The translations under genes and the position numbers were made by a program. From HGM04593 sp045592125 (lineage in GTDB: Bacteria; Bacteroidota; Bacteroidia; Bacteroidales; Bacteroidaceae), in NCBI GenBank assembly GCA_045592125.1, contig JAZNUE010000054.1, forward strand, positions 16,568 to 80,567: a stretch of 64,000 nt of DNA, read 5' to 3'. The notes beneath the pieces are model-generated. The model was given only the letters and a program-made list of their open reading frames with translations, ran no database searches and was not told the origin of the DNA. Below, one piece after another: positions 25,536-34,108 of the stretch; the stretch's first letter is position 1; the number at the start of each line of letters is the position of its first letter.

Positions 25536-26888
25536 CTATACCATTATCTTGCTCAGTGCCATAGAGATTATCATGTAGAATGTCATTCCGCTGATGTCAT
25601 TGATAATCTGTATGAACGGTCCTGTCGCTACTGCCGGGTTTATGTTCATGCGTTCCAACACCATGGGTATCATTGTGCCGAACGAAGAGGCGAAGAGCAC
25701 TACTACGAAGAGGCTCAGGGGGACAGCGAGCGTCACTATGTCTAGCGCTCCGTATATTACGAAGTTGTATACGTATACCATGAGCGAGAGTATGGTTGCG
25801 TTGATTATGGCAACAACCATCTCTTTCATTATGTGCCTGAATATGTGCTGTGAATTGAGCGAGTTGTTGGCAAGTCCCTGTACGGCTATTGCCGAAGACT
25901 GGGTACCCACGTTTCCTCCCATTCCGGCAAGCAGTGGAATGAAAAGCGCCATCTCGGGGTGCGAGCCGAGCGTGTTGGTGAAGCAGTCGAGCAGGATTGA
26001 CGAGCCTATGCCTCCGAGCATGCCAATGATGAGCCAGGGAAGGCGTGCCTTGGTCTGCACGAACACGTTGTCGCTGGTCTCCACGTCCTGGGTAAGACCA
26101 GCGGTAAGCTGCTGGTCGTGCTCGGTCTGCTCGCGCACCTCGTCCATGATGTCGTCGACAGTAATCTGGCCCACAAGGCGGTTTATCTTGTCGACTACAG
26201 GGATTGCCACCAGGTTATACTTCTCAATGAGCATGGTTACCTCGTCAATCGGGGTGTCCACGTCAACGCTCACGACCTTGGTGCTCATCACGTGCTTTAC
26301 CTTGGAGACGGATGGGCTGGTAATCATCTTTGTCAGCGGGAAAAGGCCGCAGAGGCGCTCGTTGTCGTCTACAACGTATACGTAGTAGATGTCGTCAAGG
26401 TCCTCGGCCTGCTGGCGCATCTCCTTGAGGCATTCGGGCATACTCCAGTTCTCGTTCACCACAACCATCTCGGTACTCATGAGACCGCCGGCGGTGTCCT
26501 CGTCATATTGGAGAAGGTCTACAATGTCGCCGGCCTGCTCAATGTCCTTGATGTGCTGGAGCACCTCCTCCTGCTTCTCCTCGTCCATCTCGCGGATAAT
26601 CTCCACGGCGTCGTCGGTGTCCATGTAGTTGACGAAACGCTTTGCAATGGCCTCGGAGGGGAGTTCCTCGAGCAGCTCGTTACGCATGTCCTCATCCATC
26701 TCGGTGAGGGCGTCGGCGGCCTTCTCGTTGTCGAGCTGGCGGTAGAGGAAGCGTGCCTCCTCGATATCTAGCTCAAGGCAGAGCTCGGCTATGTCGGCAG
26801 GGTGCATCCTTGAGATTTTCTCCTGCAGCAGCACTGAGTCCTTCTGCTCAATGAGCTCCTTTATGTAGATTATGAATTCCTTTGTCAT
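25536..26888 (-). CDS. mgtE: MgtE-type magnesium transporter
   Basis: 450 residues with the full MgtE layout: an N-terminal helical superhelix domain (~20-125; RMHPADIAELCLEL, LPSEAIAKRFVNYMDTDDAVEII), two CBS domains (~130-255; MSTEMVVV, VVSVDVDTPIDEVTMLIEKYNLVAIPVVD), then five transmembrane helices (~275-445). The pore signature LPLLAGMGGNVGTQSSAIAVQ is present, here as FIPLLAGMGGNVGTQ. In characterised MgtE the cytoplasmic domains bind Mg2+ and close the pore. The gene starts 11 bases after ksgA, a neighbourhood common in Bacteroidales. Confidence 0.96.
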   Translation of the reverse strand: MTKEFIIYIKELIEQKDSVLLQEKISRMHPADIAELCLELDIEEARFLYRQLDNEKAADALTEMDEDMRNELLEELPSEAIAKRFVNYMDTDDAVEIIREMDEEKQEEVLQHIKDIEQAGDIVDLLQYDEDTAGGLMSTEMVVVNENWSMPECLKEMRQQAEDLDDIYYVYVVDDNERLCGLFPLTKMITSPSVSKVKHVMSTKVVSVDVDTPIDEVTMLIEKYNLVAIPVVDKINRLVGQITVDDIMDEVREQTEHDQQLTAGLTQDVETSDNVFVQTKARLPWLIIGMLGGIGSSILLDCFTNTLGSHPEMALFIPLLAGMGGNVGTQSSAIAVQGLANNSLNSQHIFRHIMKEMVVAIINATILSLMVYVYNFVIYGALDIVTLAVPLSLFVVVLFASSFGTMIPMVLERMNINPAVATGPFIQIINDISGMTFYMIISMALSKIMV

Positions 26889-26899
26889 GCTTGCTCTTC

Positions 26900-27688
26900 C
26901 TATTTCGCTAGCGCGAGTTCAACTTTCTTTGTCAACTCTATGAAATCTTCCAATGAGAGCTGTTCGGGACGCTTGTCAAGGACGGGGTCTCCAAGGAGTT
27001 CCGGCTCCTTGCCTACAATCTGCTGTATCGAGTTCCTGAGTTTCTTGCGGCGCTGGTTGAATGTCCCTTTGACAATTTTCTTGAACAGCAGCTCGTCGCA
27101 ATCAAGTGCTGTGCGTGTGTTGCGTCTCATGAGTACCACGGCGCTCTTGACCTTTGGCGGCGGGGAGAATACGTTCTCGTCCACTGTAAAAAGGTACTCC
27201 ACGTCGTACCACAGCTGTATGAGTATGCTCAGGATTCCGTATGCCTTTGTGCCGGGCCTGGCCGCAAGGCGCTCGCCCACCTCTTTCTGTATCATGCCGC
27301 TGCAGTAGGGGATGTACTCCTTGTAGTCGAGCATCTTGAAGAATATCTGGCTCGATATGTTATAGGGGTAGTTGCCTATGAGCATGAACTGGCCGCCGCC
27401 GAAAAGGCGGTCGAGGTGCATTTTGAGGAAATCGTCGGGTATTATGTTCTCTTCGGGCAGCTGCGGGAGACTCTTGCGCAGGTAGCTTACCGATTCCTCG
27501 TCAATCTCCACCACTTTAAGCGGACGCCCCTTCTCAATGAGGAACTGTGTAAGCACTCCCATGCCGGGACCTACTTCCAGTATTGGCATTGCCGGGCATA
27601 CATCAACCGTGTCTGCAATATCCTTTGCTATTGACAAGTCAACAAGAAAGTGCTGTCCTAATCTTTTTTTTGCTGTAACTGCTTTCAT
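26900..27688 (-). CDS. ksgA: 16S rRNA dimethyladenosine transferase KsgA/RsmA
   Basis: 262 residues. Visible motifs are KKRLGQHFLVD (8-17), the AdoMet loop EVGPGMG (38-44) and the catalytic NYPY (106-109), followed by the C-terminal helical domain (FNQRRKKLRNS). The enzyme dimethylates two adjacent adenosines (A1518/A1519 in E. coli numbering) near the 3' end of 16S rRNA during 30S assembly. It is first in a likely ksgA-mgtE-hydrolase operon. A candidate -7 box on the minus strand (complement of 27842-27849, TACCTTTG) would give a leader of about 150 bases. Confidence 0.96.
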   Translation of the reverse strand: MKAVTAKKRLGQHFLVDLSIAKDIADTVDVCPAMPILEVGPGMGVLTQFLIEKGRPLKVVEIDEESVSYLRKSLPQLPEENIIPDDFLKMHLDRLFGGGQFMLIGNYPYNISSQIFFKMLDYKEYIPYCSGMIQKEVGERLAARPGTKAYGILSILIQLWYDVEYLFTVDENVFSPPPKVKSAVVLMRRNTRTALDCDELLFKKIVKGTFNQRRKKLRNSIQQIVGKEPELLGDPVLDKRPEQLSLEDFIELTKKVELALAK

Positions 27689-27749
27689 GTCCGGTAAGCC
27701 TTTTTAATTAAATAATCATAAAAAAGAGGGCAAGTGTCCAATATATTTA

Positions 27750-27757
27750 TATCTTTG
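27750..27757 (+). promoter_or_regulatory. -7 box for the YbhN-like gene
   Basis: TATCTTTG matches TAnnTTTG. The predicted start is near 27764, giving a leader of about 117 bases. The leader contains complementary GC-rich pieces (GCAGCGG ... CCGCTG) that could fold. Confidence 0.5.
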
Positions 27758-27841
27758 CAAAAGGAGCGGCACGGGATGTGTGCCTTGTTCCTGCAGCGGA
27801 TATAACGGGCAAAGGGGGATTATGCTCCCGCTGTAATGCTG

Positions 27842-27849
27842 CAAAGGTA
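27842..27849 (-). promoter_or_regulatory. -7 box for ksgA, overlapping the opposite transcript
   Basis: The complement reads TACCTTTG, matching TAnnTTTG. It would fire leftward toward ksgA. Because the rightward box is at 27750, the two transcripts would overlap for about 70-80 bases. Confidence 0.45.
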
Positions 27850-27880
27850 ACTAAAACTATTAGAAAACTGCCTTAAAGTT

Positions 27881-28870
27881 GTGAAAAAGATTTTGAATAA
27901 AAGTGTAAAGATTGTTCTGCCAATGGTGTTGGGAGGGCTCATTCTTTATATGATATACTCCGATTTCAACTTTTCGCAGCTGTGGAAACCTCTGGTAGAG
28001 ATGAACCTCTACTGGTTTGCCCTGTCGACATTCTTCGGGATAATGAGCCATGTGCTCAGGGGCTGGCGATGGAAGATTGCGCTTGAACCGCTAGGGTACA
28101 GCCTGTCATCGCGGGTAAGCGTATACTCTATCTTCATAGCATATGCTGCGAACCTGGTGATTCCGCGCGTGGGCGAAGTGTCGCGCTGCCTTGTGCTCGA
28201 GCAGTATGAAAGGGTGCCTTTTGCGCAGTCGCTGGGTACGGTAGTTGCTGAGCGTGCGCTCGATACTGTAATGGTGGCCTTGCTTACTGTCGCTGCCGTT
28301 TGCCTGCAATGGCCTGTGTTCTCCCGTTTCCTGGCCGACGCCGGCTTTGGTGCCAGCAACGGCTCGTTCTTCGCCTCGGCCGGAGGCTGGGCGGTGGTGC
28401 TGATGTCGGTGCTGGCAATAATGGTGCTCATGTACTTCCTTTTGCGCAAGATGGCATTCTGGAAAAAGATTAAGGTTTTTATATCTAACTTTTCCGAGGG
28501 CCTGCTGTTCTTGAAGAAGACAAGGCGCTGGTGGCTGTTCCTGCTGGAGACGGTTGGCATATGGCTCTGCTATTTCATGCAGTTCTACCTCTGCTTCTTC
28601 TGTTTCCCCTTCAGCAGCTCGCTGTCGCTGCTTGCTGGGCTCCTGCTCTTTGTGGCAGGAAGCATTGCAGTTGTCGTCCCCACGCCCAACGGCGCCGGCC
28701 CGTGGCACTTTGCCGTCATTAGCATAATGGTGCTTTATGGCGTGAGCACAAGCGATGCGTCGGTCTTCGCGCTTATAGTGCACAGCACGCAGACGCTGCT
28801 TGTGGCGCTGCTGGGCATATATGCCCTGGCTATGCTGCAGATTAGACAATATTTAAGAAAGAATAAATAA
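27881..28870 (+). CDS. YbhN/UPF0104-type flippase-like membrane protein
   Basis: 329 residues with about eight transmembrane helices, belonging to the lysylphosphatidylglycerol-synthase membrane-domain family (YbhN, UPF0104). Signature stretches are GIMSHVLRGWRWKIALEP (~46-63), YAANLVIPRVGEVSRC (~84-99) and VVPTPNGAGPWHF. Related proteins flip or modify lipids; it has no soluble aminoacyl-transferase domain, so it is not a full MprF. The start is GTG at 27881 (KKILNKSVKIVL); no in-frame ATG gives a complete first helix. pepD starts 25 bases downstream. Confidence 0.9.
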   Translation: MKKILNKSVKIVLPMVLGGLILYMIYSDFNFSQLWKPLVEMNLYWFALSTFFGIMSHVLRGWRWKIALEPLGYSLSSRVSVYSIFIAYAANLVIPRVGEVSRCLVLEQYERVPFAQSLGTVVAERALDTVMVALLTVAAVCLQWPVFSRFLADAGFGASNGSFFASAGGWAVVLMSVLAIMVLMYFLLRKMAFWKKIKVFISNFSEGLLFLKKTRRWWLFLLETVGIWLCYFMQFYLCFFCFPFSSSLSLLAGLLLFVAGSIAVVVPTPNGAGPWHFAVISIMVLYGVSTSDASVFALIVHSTQTLLVALLGIYALAMLQIRQYLRKNK

Positions 28871-28895
28871 GGATTAACACTAAAAGGATTTTATT

Positions 28896-30353
28896 ATGGC
28901 ATTGACTATTAAAGACCTTCAGCCCCGCGAGGTGTGGAAGCACTTTGAGGCGCTTACACAGGTTCCCCGTCCATCGGGACACCTTGAGAAAGTACAGAAG
29001 TTCCTGCTCGATTTCGGCAAGAGCATTAATGTTGACATTTGGCAGGACGAGGCCGGTAACATCATAATGCGCAAGCCTGCTACTCCAGGCCTTGAGAACC
29101 GCAAGGGCATTATCCTGCAGGCCCATATGGATATGGTGCCGCAGAAGACTCCCGACAGCAAGCATGACTTCGAGAACGACCCTATTACAACTGTGGTGAA
29201 GGGTGACTGGCTGTATGCCGATGACACTACCCTTGGCGCAGACAACGGCCTTGGAGTTGCCGCTATCATGGCAATCATGGAGGACTGCACGCTGCAGCAC
29301 GGTCCTCTGGAAGCGCTTATTACGGCCGACGAGGAGACTGGCATGTACGGCGCGTTCGGCCTTAAGGGCGGCGAGCTTGAGGGTTCTCTCCTTCTTAACC
29401 TTGACTCAGAGGAGGAGGGTGTCCTTTATATCGGATGTGCCGGAGGACTTGACATTACTGCGACAATGGAGTTCATGGAGGATGAGAGCGACTGCGATGA
29501 CGTTGCCGTGAAGGTGCAGCTCAAGGGACTCCGTGGCGGTCACTCAGGCCTTGAGATAAATGCAGGCCGCGGTAACGCTAACAAGCTCATGGCGCGTTTC
29601 ATGCGTGAGGCGATGGATGAGTGTGGCGTAGTGCTTGCAGGCTGGAACGGCGGCAACATGCGCAATGCAATTCCTGCAAGCTGCGAGGTTGTGCTTACAC
29701 TTCCTGCCGAGGCCGTTGAGGAGCTTAAGGCCATTGCTGCCAAGCATGAGGCTCTCTACAATAGCGAGTATGCTACAATAGAAGAGGGTATCACGCTCAC
29801 GGTAACAGAGTGCGAACTGCCTGAGACTGTTGTCCCTGAAGAGATACAGGATAACCTGCTTGACTCAATCCTGGCCTGCCATGACGGTGTGCTTCGTTTC
29901 ATCCCTACAATCCCCGATACTGTTGAGACATCGAGCAACCTTTCAATCGTGCGCATTGGCGAAGGCAAGGCCGAGATTAATATCCTGGCTCGCAGCTCAT
30001 GCGATACAATGAAGGAGTTCCTTGCCTTGCAGCTGTCAAGCTGTTTCGCAATGGCAGGCATGAAGGTTGAGTTCAGCGGCGGCTACAGCGGCTGGCAGCC
30101 TAATGTGAACTCTCCGTTACTTGCGGCCCTGAAAGGTGCATATAAGGAGATGTTCGGCAAAGAGCCCGATGTACGTGTGATTCACGCTGGCCTTGAGTGC
30201 GGAATAATCTCGACAAACTATCCCGGCATGGATATGGTGTCATTCGGTCCGACGCTCATGTCTCCCCACTCACCGACAGAGCGTGTCGAGATTCCTACTG
30301 TCGAGAAGTTCTACTCTCTGGTAAGGTCGCTTGTAGTGAACGGAGTGCTTTAA
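28896..30353 (+). CDS. pepD: Aminoacyl-histidine dipeptidase (PepD/carnosinase, M20C)
   Basis: 485 residues. Metal ligands and catalytic groups of the M20C peptidases are visible: QAHMDM (His77, Asp79), LGADNG (Asp116), ADEETG (Glu146/147) and a C-terminal metal-binding His in SFGPTLMSPHSPTERV. The lid/dimerisation domain occupies ~190-390 (RGGHSGLEINAGRGNANK). It hydrolyses Xaa-His and related dipeptides in the cytoplasm with two divalent metals. It is probably co-transcribed with the upstream membrane protein and ends at a 50-base palindromic terminator. Confidence 0.96.
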   Translation: MALTIKDLQPREVWKHFEALTQVPRPSGHLEKVQKFLLDFGKSINVDIWQDEAGNIIMRKPATPGLENRKGIILQAHMDMVPQKTPDSKHDFENDPITTVVKGDWLYADDTTLGADNGLGVAAIMAIMEDCTLQHGPLEALITADEETGMYGAFGLKGGELEGSLLLNLDSEEEGVLYIGCAGGLDITATMEFMEDESDCDDVAVKVQLKGLRGGHSGLEINAGRGNANKLMARFMREAMDECGVVLAGWNGGNMRNAIPASCEVVLTLPAEAVEELKAIAAKHEALYNSEYATIEEGITLTVTECELPETVVPEEIQDNLLDSILACHDGVLRFIPTIPDTVETSSNLSIVRIGEGKAEINILARSSCDTMKEFLALQLSSCFAMAGMKVEFSGGYSGWQPNVNSPLLAALKGAYKEMFGKEPDVRVIHAGLECGIISTNYPGMDMVSFGPTLMSPHSPTERVEIPTVEKFYSLVRSLVVNGVL

Positions 30354-30368
30354 TAGCATCTGTATATA

Positions 30369-30449
30369 TGCTAATATAAGAATAAGGTGCACGCGTGCAC
30401 CTTATTCTTATATTAGCAGGCATCTGTTTATGTTTTTCTGTTTTTTTGT
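30369..30449 (+). terminator. Terminator of the pepD transcript
   Basis: A 50-base perfect palindrome (30369-30418; arms begin TGCTAATATAAGAATAAGGT) has no separate loop. T-rich sequence follows (30429-30448). It lies 15 bases after the stop. Confidence 0.85.
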
Positions 30450-30490
30450 AAAAAAAAGTGATATTTAGCATTGGTTTTGCTAAAAAATGA

Positions 30491-30498
30491 TAATTTTG
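30491..30498 (+). promoter_or_regulatory. -7 box for the DUF3332 lipoprotein
   Basis: TAATTTTG matches TAnnTTTG, with a TTTTGC at 30475-30480 upstream. The mRNA would begin near 30505, fitting the ATG at 30560 and not the earlier in-frame ATG at 30518. Confidence 0.6.
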
Positions 30499-30559
30499 CA
30501 GTTGTGCAAGCCGTATAATGAGCTTGCAGGTGGAATTTATTAACCAAAAATCATTTATT

Positions 30560-31096
30560 ATGAAAAAACATTTCAAACTTTCAGCACTGTTGCTGTCGGC
30601 AGTAATCCTGTTCTCTTCTTGTATAGGTTCTTTCCGTCTTACAAACCAGATAAAGGACTGGAACGAAGGTCTTGGCAATAAATTTGTAAACGAACTGGTA
30701 TTTATCGCGTTTCATATAGTTCCGGTGTATGAGGTGGCGATATTTGTAGATGCCATCGTATTCAATACAATGGAGTTCTGGGGCGGCGGTGTAGTTGCTG
30801 AGCCAGGCGAGACAAAGATTGTAAAGAACAGCGCTGGCAATGACGTGAAGGTTACAGCAACAGAGAACGGTTACAATGTATCGGACGGCACTACTGCAAT
30901 GAACTTCATCTTTGATGCAGAGGAGCAGGTATGGAGCGCTGAGTACAACAACCAGGTTACCAGGCTCGTGAAGCTCAATGGCGACAACACTGCACAGCTT
31001 TATATGGGCGACGATGTTGTAGACGTTAATCTTGACGCACAGGGCATTAATATGGCCTACATGCTCATGAACAATAGCTTTGCAATGAACAAGTAA
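30560..31096 (+). CDS. DUF3332-family lipoprotein
   Basis: 178 residues from the chosen ATG (MKKHFKLSALLL). The lipobox LFSSC puts the lipidated Cys at about residue 20. The body follows the DUF3332 pattern: SFRLTNQIKDWNEGLGNKFVNELVFIAFHIVPVYEVAIFVDAIVFNTMEFW, then a beta-rich domain (~85-178). An earlier in-frame ATG at 30518 would place 14 residues before the signal peptide and is less likely. The role of the family is unknown; it is an envelope lipoprotein. The gene is monocistronic, flanked by a promoter and a terminator. Confidence 0.88.
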   Translation: MKKHFKLSALLLSAVILFSSCIGSFRLTNQIKDWNEGLGNKFVNELVFIAFHIVPVYEVAIFVDAIVFNTMEFWGGGVVAEPGETKIVKNSAGNDVKVTATENGYNVSDGTTAMNFIFDAEEQVWSAEYNNQVTRLVKLNGDNTAQLYMGDDVVDVNLDAQGINMAYMLMNNSFAMNK

Positions 31097-31119
31097 GTGA
31101 TATCTGCATTATTACAGTG

Positions 31120-31158
31120 CAGGGCCGCCAGAAATTCTGGCGGCCCTGTTGCTTTTCT
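31120..31158 (+). terminator. Terminator of the DUF3332 gene
   Basis: A GC-rich hairpin with 29 paired or near-paired bases (CAGGGCCGCCAGA and its complement, 31120-31148) is followed by TTGCTTTTCTC, 23 bases after the stop. Confidence 0.85.
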
Positions 31159-31223
31159 CTTCATATTTTGCTAATTTCGTTGCATGATAATAGACTGTTC
31201 TAATTCTTATCGCCAATAACTGT

Positions 31224-32330
31224 ATGGAACATCCTGAAAATGACAGGCTCTATAAAGGGCTTAAGGTGAATGAGGGGGTGGGGCATGTGGAGTCGATTAA
31301 TCCATATCTTTCGGCCAAGAGACGTAAGCGCGCTGCTGCATTGTCGGCGAATGACTACGTCGAAGGTATACTGCGTGGCGATGTCACGGTGCTGAGCCGT
31401 GCTGTCACCCTGGTAGAGAGCGTGCTTCCCGAGCACCAGGCTGTTGCGCAAGAGGTTGTGGAACGTTGCCTGCCCTATTCCGGAAATTCTGTGCGCATAG
31501 GCATAACAGGTGTTCCCGGTGCAGGCAAGAGTACCTCTATCGATGCTTTTGGAATGCATGTGCTGGAGCGTTGCGGCGGGAAACTGGCCGTGCTGGCCGT
31601 AGACCCCAGCAGCGAGAGGAGCAAGGGCAGTATCCTTGGCGACAAGACAAGGATGGAGCGCCTCTCGCAGCACCCGGATGCATTCATACGCCCCAGTGCC
31701 TCGGCCGGTTCTCTGGGCGGTGTGGCCCGCAAGACAAGGGAGACTATTGTGCTTTGCGAGGCTGCCGGATATGATAAGGTGTTTGTGGAGACGGTGGGTG
31801 TTGGGCAGAGCGAGACTGCTGTATATTCAATGGTCGACTTCTTCCTGCTTATACAGATAACTGGCGCTGGCGATGAGCTTCAGGGAATAAAGCGCGGCAT
31901 AATGGAGATGGCCGACGGCGTAGTCATAAACAAGGCCGACGGCGACAATATTGAGGAGGCAAGGCGCATGGCTGTGCACCTGCGTAATGCGCTTCACCTT
32001 TTTCCCATGCCGGCAAGCGGAATACGTCCCGAGGTCCTTACATATTCGGGCTTCTATAATCTTGGGATAAAGGAGGTCTGGGATATGGTGTTCGGCTACA
32101 TCGGCAAGGTAAAGGCCAACGGCGCCTTTGACGAGCGCCGCCATGGCCAGTCACGCTACTGGATGTACGAGACTATTGACGAGCAGCTCAGGATGAGCTT
32201 CAGGAATGCAGAAGGCGTTGCTGATATGCTCTCTCGCTATGAACAGCTGCTCCTGTCGGGCAAGATAACCTCTTTTGCAGCAGCAGCAAGGCTGCTAGAA
32301 TATTACAACGGTATAAAGAAACGGAATTGA
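31224..32330 (+). CDS. meaB: MeaB-type GTPase (methylmalonyl-CoA mutase chaperone)
   Basis: 368 residues of the G3E/MeaB (ArgK) family. The P-loop is GVPGAGKS (96-103), with the switch segment VETVGVGQSE and base-recognition motif NKADGDN. The N-terminal helices and C-terminal dimerisation arm are present, so it is full length. MeaB proteins load and protect the adenosylcobalamin-dependent methylmalonyl-CoA mutase, which feeds propionate production in Bacteroidales. The mutase genes are not in the window. A TTCG-variant -7 box (TAATTTCG, 31172-31179) is possible upstream. Confidence 0.95.
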   Translation: MEHPENDRLYKGLKVNEGVGHVESINPYLSAKRRKRAAALSANDYVEGILRGDVTVLSRAVTLVESVLPEHQAVAQEVVERCLPYSGNSVRIGITGVPGAGKSTSIDAFGMHVLERCGGKLAVLAVDPSSERSKGSILGDKTRMERLSQHPDAFIRPSASAGSLGGVARKTRETIVLCEAAGYDKVFVETVGVGQSETAVYSMVDFFLLIQITGAGDELQGIKRGIMEMADGVVINKADGDNIEEARRMAVHLRNALHLFPMPASGIRPEVLTYSGFYNLGIKEVWDMVFGYIGKVKANGAFDERRHGQSRYWMYETIDEQLRMSFRNAEGVADMLSRYEQLLLSGKITSFAAAARLLEYYNGIKKRN

Positions 32331-32385
32331 AAATTCCTGGATTGCATTTAAACAGTGCAAATGATTTTTTCCTAAAGAAATATTT

Positions 32386-32982
32386 ATGAGTACAGGGTCT
32401 GTTGAATTCAAGATTGACGGCAAGCATGTTTCTGTGTCCGGCTATCCGGAACTTGAAGGCTGCCAGGGTGTTATGTCGGGCGACGGGATGGCGTTCTTCT
32501 TCCCGGGCCGGGGAATGTATGCCGCTAATACCGTAACGGGGAATATCCGTTGCTTCTCATCTGGCGGGTACGTTCATGCCGATGACTCCGAAATTGACTA
32601 TGAAGCGATAGCCAAAGAGTGCGTCAATGGCTACCCAAATGCCAGAAGCAGGCAAGACAAGTATGCCGGAATGAACAGGTGGGACGGGTTCAAGGAGGGC
32701 CTGTGCGCAATATCATGGATGCTTTATCCTGACGGGCAGTACTTCGCCGACAGCGACGGATATGGAATGAGGGATAATGATGAAGAGAATGTATACGCAA
32801 TAATTGATACTGGCCTTGAGATAGTTGAGCCGTTCCGTCCTGTCAACAATGTGGGGGAATACCTAGGCCAACTGAGAAAAAACAAATGTGAAACAAGACG
32901 CGATGGGTATCTCCCTGAATGTTCTCCTCTCCAAAGTGGTACAGGACGGCAAGGTGCTGGCCTTATATCATGTAATTCTTGA
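32386..32982 (+). CDS. Uncharacterised protein, possibly frameshifted near its end
   Basis: 198 residues with no family I recognise and no signal peptide. It is acidic with aromatic-rich segments (DGMAFFFPGRGMYAAN; DGFKEGLCAISWMLYPDGQYFAD). The last ~33 residues (ETRRDGYLPECSPLQSGTG...) look unlike the rest. At a run of six A (32877-32882) the +1 frame opens and continues 50 codons to 33040, with a far more protein-like sequence, LNVLLSKVVQDGKVLALYHV. Either the gene carries a one-base slip or a second small gene overlaps it. It follows meaB by 55 bases. Confidence 0.65.
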   Translation: MSTGSVEFKIDGKHVSVSGYPELEGCQGVMSGDGMAFFFPGRGMYAANTVTGNIRCFSSGGYVHADDSEIDYEAIAKECVNGYPNARSRQDKYAGMNRWDGFKEGLCAISWMLYPDGQYFADSDGYGMRDNDEENVYAIIDTGLEIVEPFRPVNNVGEYLGQLRKNKCETRRDGYLPECSPLQSGTGRQGAGLISCNS

Positions 32983-33040
32983 GGATGACTCAAAAGCTAT
33001 TTTGCAAAGAATGCAATCCCCGCTAGAGCACGTGCTCTAA
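32888..33040 (+). CDS. Small overlapping frame, either separate gene or frameshifted tail of the upstream gene
   Basis: 50 codons from GTG 32888 (an ATG at 32903 gives 45). The product contains an amphipathic hydrophobic pattern (ISLNVLLSKVVQDGKVLALY, then EDDSKAILQRM). The frame opens right after the A6 run in the upstream gene and its TAA lies inside the terminator hairpin. No family is recognised. I give it modest weight as an independent gene; it may be the true C-terminus of the 32386 gene. Confidence 0.4.
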   Translation: MKQDAMGISLNVLLSKVVQDGKVLALYHVILEDDSKAILQRMQSPLEHVL

Positions 33041-33048
33041 CGGGGATT
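33015..33048 (+). terminator. Hairpin between convergent genes
   Basis: Arms AATCCCCG...TAGAGCAC / GTGCTCTA...CGGGGATT form a nearly perfect 34-base palindrome with one mismatched pair. It lies between the + strand unknown gene and the - strand pfkA (stop 33122). Confidence 0.65.
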
Positions 33049-33121
33049 ACTTGTTCAAGAATAGGACTTTTGGGTCTGCCTCATTACTGCTTTGGGGATA
33101 CCCTGTAGGGTGTGCTGTCCG

Positions 33122-34108
33122 TCATGAAGCAAGGATTTCCTGTGCGCGCACAGTCTCCTTGTCTATGGGCTTGTCATCCTTTATTGCCTTGGTGAACGGG
33201 ATGTAGACAATCTCATTGTTCCTCAGTCCTATCATCACGTTGCGCTGTCCTTCGAGCAGTGCGTCAATAGCGGCAACGCCAAGACGGCTGGCGAGAATAC
33301 GGTCATTGGCTGTAGGGCTTCCGCCACGCTGCAGGTAGCCGAGGATTGATACGCGCACGTCAAGTTCCGGGAACTTCTGGCGCATGCCGTCGGCAACTTC
33401 CATGATGTTGTAGTCCTTCTCGCGGCCTTCGGCAAACAGCACAATGCTGCTGCTCTTTGTGCGGCGCAGGCCGTTGGCTATGAACTGGTTTATGCGCTCG
33501 AACTCCGGGTCAATCTCGGGCAGCACGCATGCCTCTGCGCCGGTTGCGATGGTTCCGTTAAGGGCAAGGAAACCTGCGTCGCGGCCCATTACCTCTACAA
33601 TGAACAGGCGCTCGTGCGATGACGCTGTGTCCCTTATCTTGTCGACACACTCCATGATTGTGTTCAGGGCGGTGTCGTAGCCTATTGTGGTGTCTGTGCC
33701 GTAAAGGTCATTGTCAATTGTTCCGGGCAGCGCAATGCATGGGATGTCGTACTCGCGGGCAAGGTTGTATGCGCCGGTAATGGAACCGTCGCCGCCAATC
33801 ACTACAAGGGCGTCAATGCCTTCCTTCTGAAGGGTCTCGTATGCCTTTGCGCGTCCTTCTTCGGTCTTGAACTCGTCGCAGCGGCTTGTCTTGAGTATGG
33901 TTCCGCCTCGCTGGATGATGTTACTTACGTTCTCGGTCTTGAACTCGGCAATCTCGCCGGTAATAAGTCCCTTGAAACCGCGGTAGATGGCCTTTACTGT
34001 TATACCGTGATAAATGCACGCACGGGTTACGGCACGGATGGCCGCATTCATGCCGGGAGCATCTCCGCCGGATGTGAGTATGCCCACGCAACTAATCTTG
34101 TTTCTCAT
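33122..34108 (-). CDS. pfkA: ATP-dependent 6-phosphofructokinase
   Basis: 328 residues. Visible motifs are GGDAPG (14-19), GGDGS (105-109; the glycine after GGD favours ATP over pyrophosphate) and the catalytic TIDND (130-134) followed by TDTTIGYDTAL. The length is standard for the bacterial PfkA subunit, a homotetramer that phosphorylates fructose-6-phosphate in glycolysis. The start overlaps the end of ispH by 17 bases, so the two are translated from one message. The order porQ-cmk-ispH-pfkA places it last. Confidence 0.96.
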   Translation of the reverse strand: MRNKISCVGILTSGGDAPGMNAAIRAVTRACIYHGITVKAIYRGFKGLITGEIAEFKTENVSNIIQRGGTILKTSRCDEFKTEEGRAKAYETLQKEGIDALVVIGGDGSITGAYNLAREYDIPCIALPGTIDNDLYGTDTTIGYDTALNTIMECVDKIRDTASSHERLFIVEVMGRDAGFLALNGTIATGAEACVLPEIDPEFERINQFIANGLRRTKSSSIVLFAEGREKDYNIMEVADGMRQKFPELDVRVSILGYLQRGGSPTANDRILASRLGVAAIDALLEGQRNVMIGLRNNEIVYIPFTKAIKDDKPIDKETVRAQEILAS

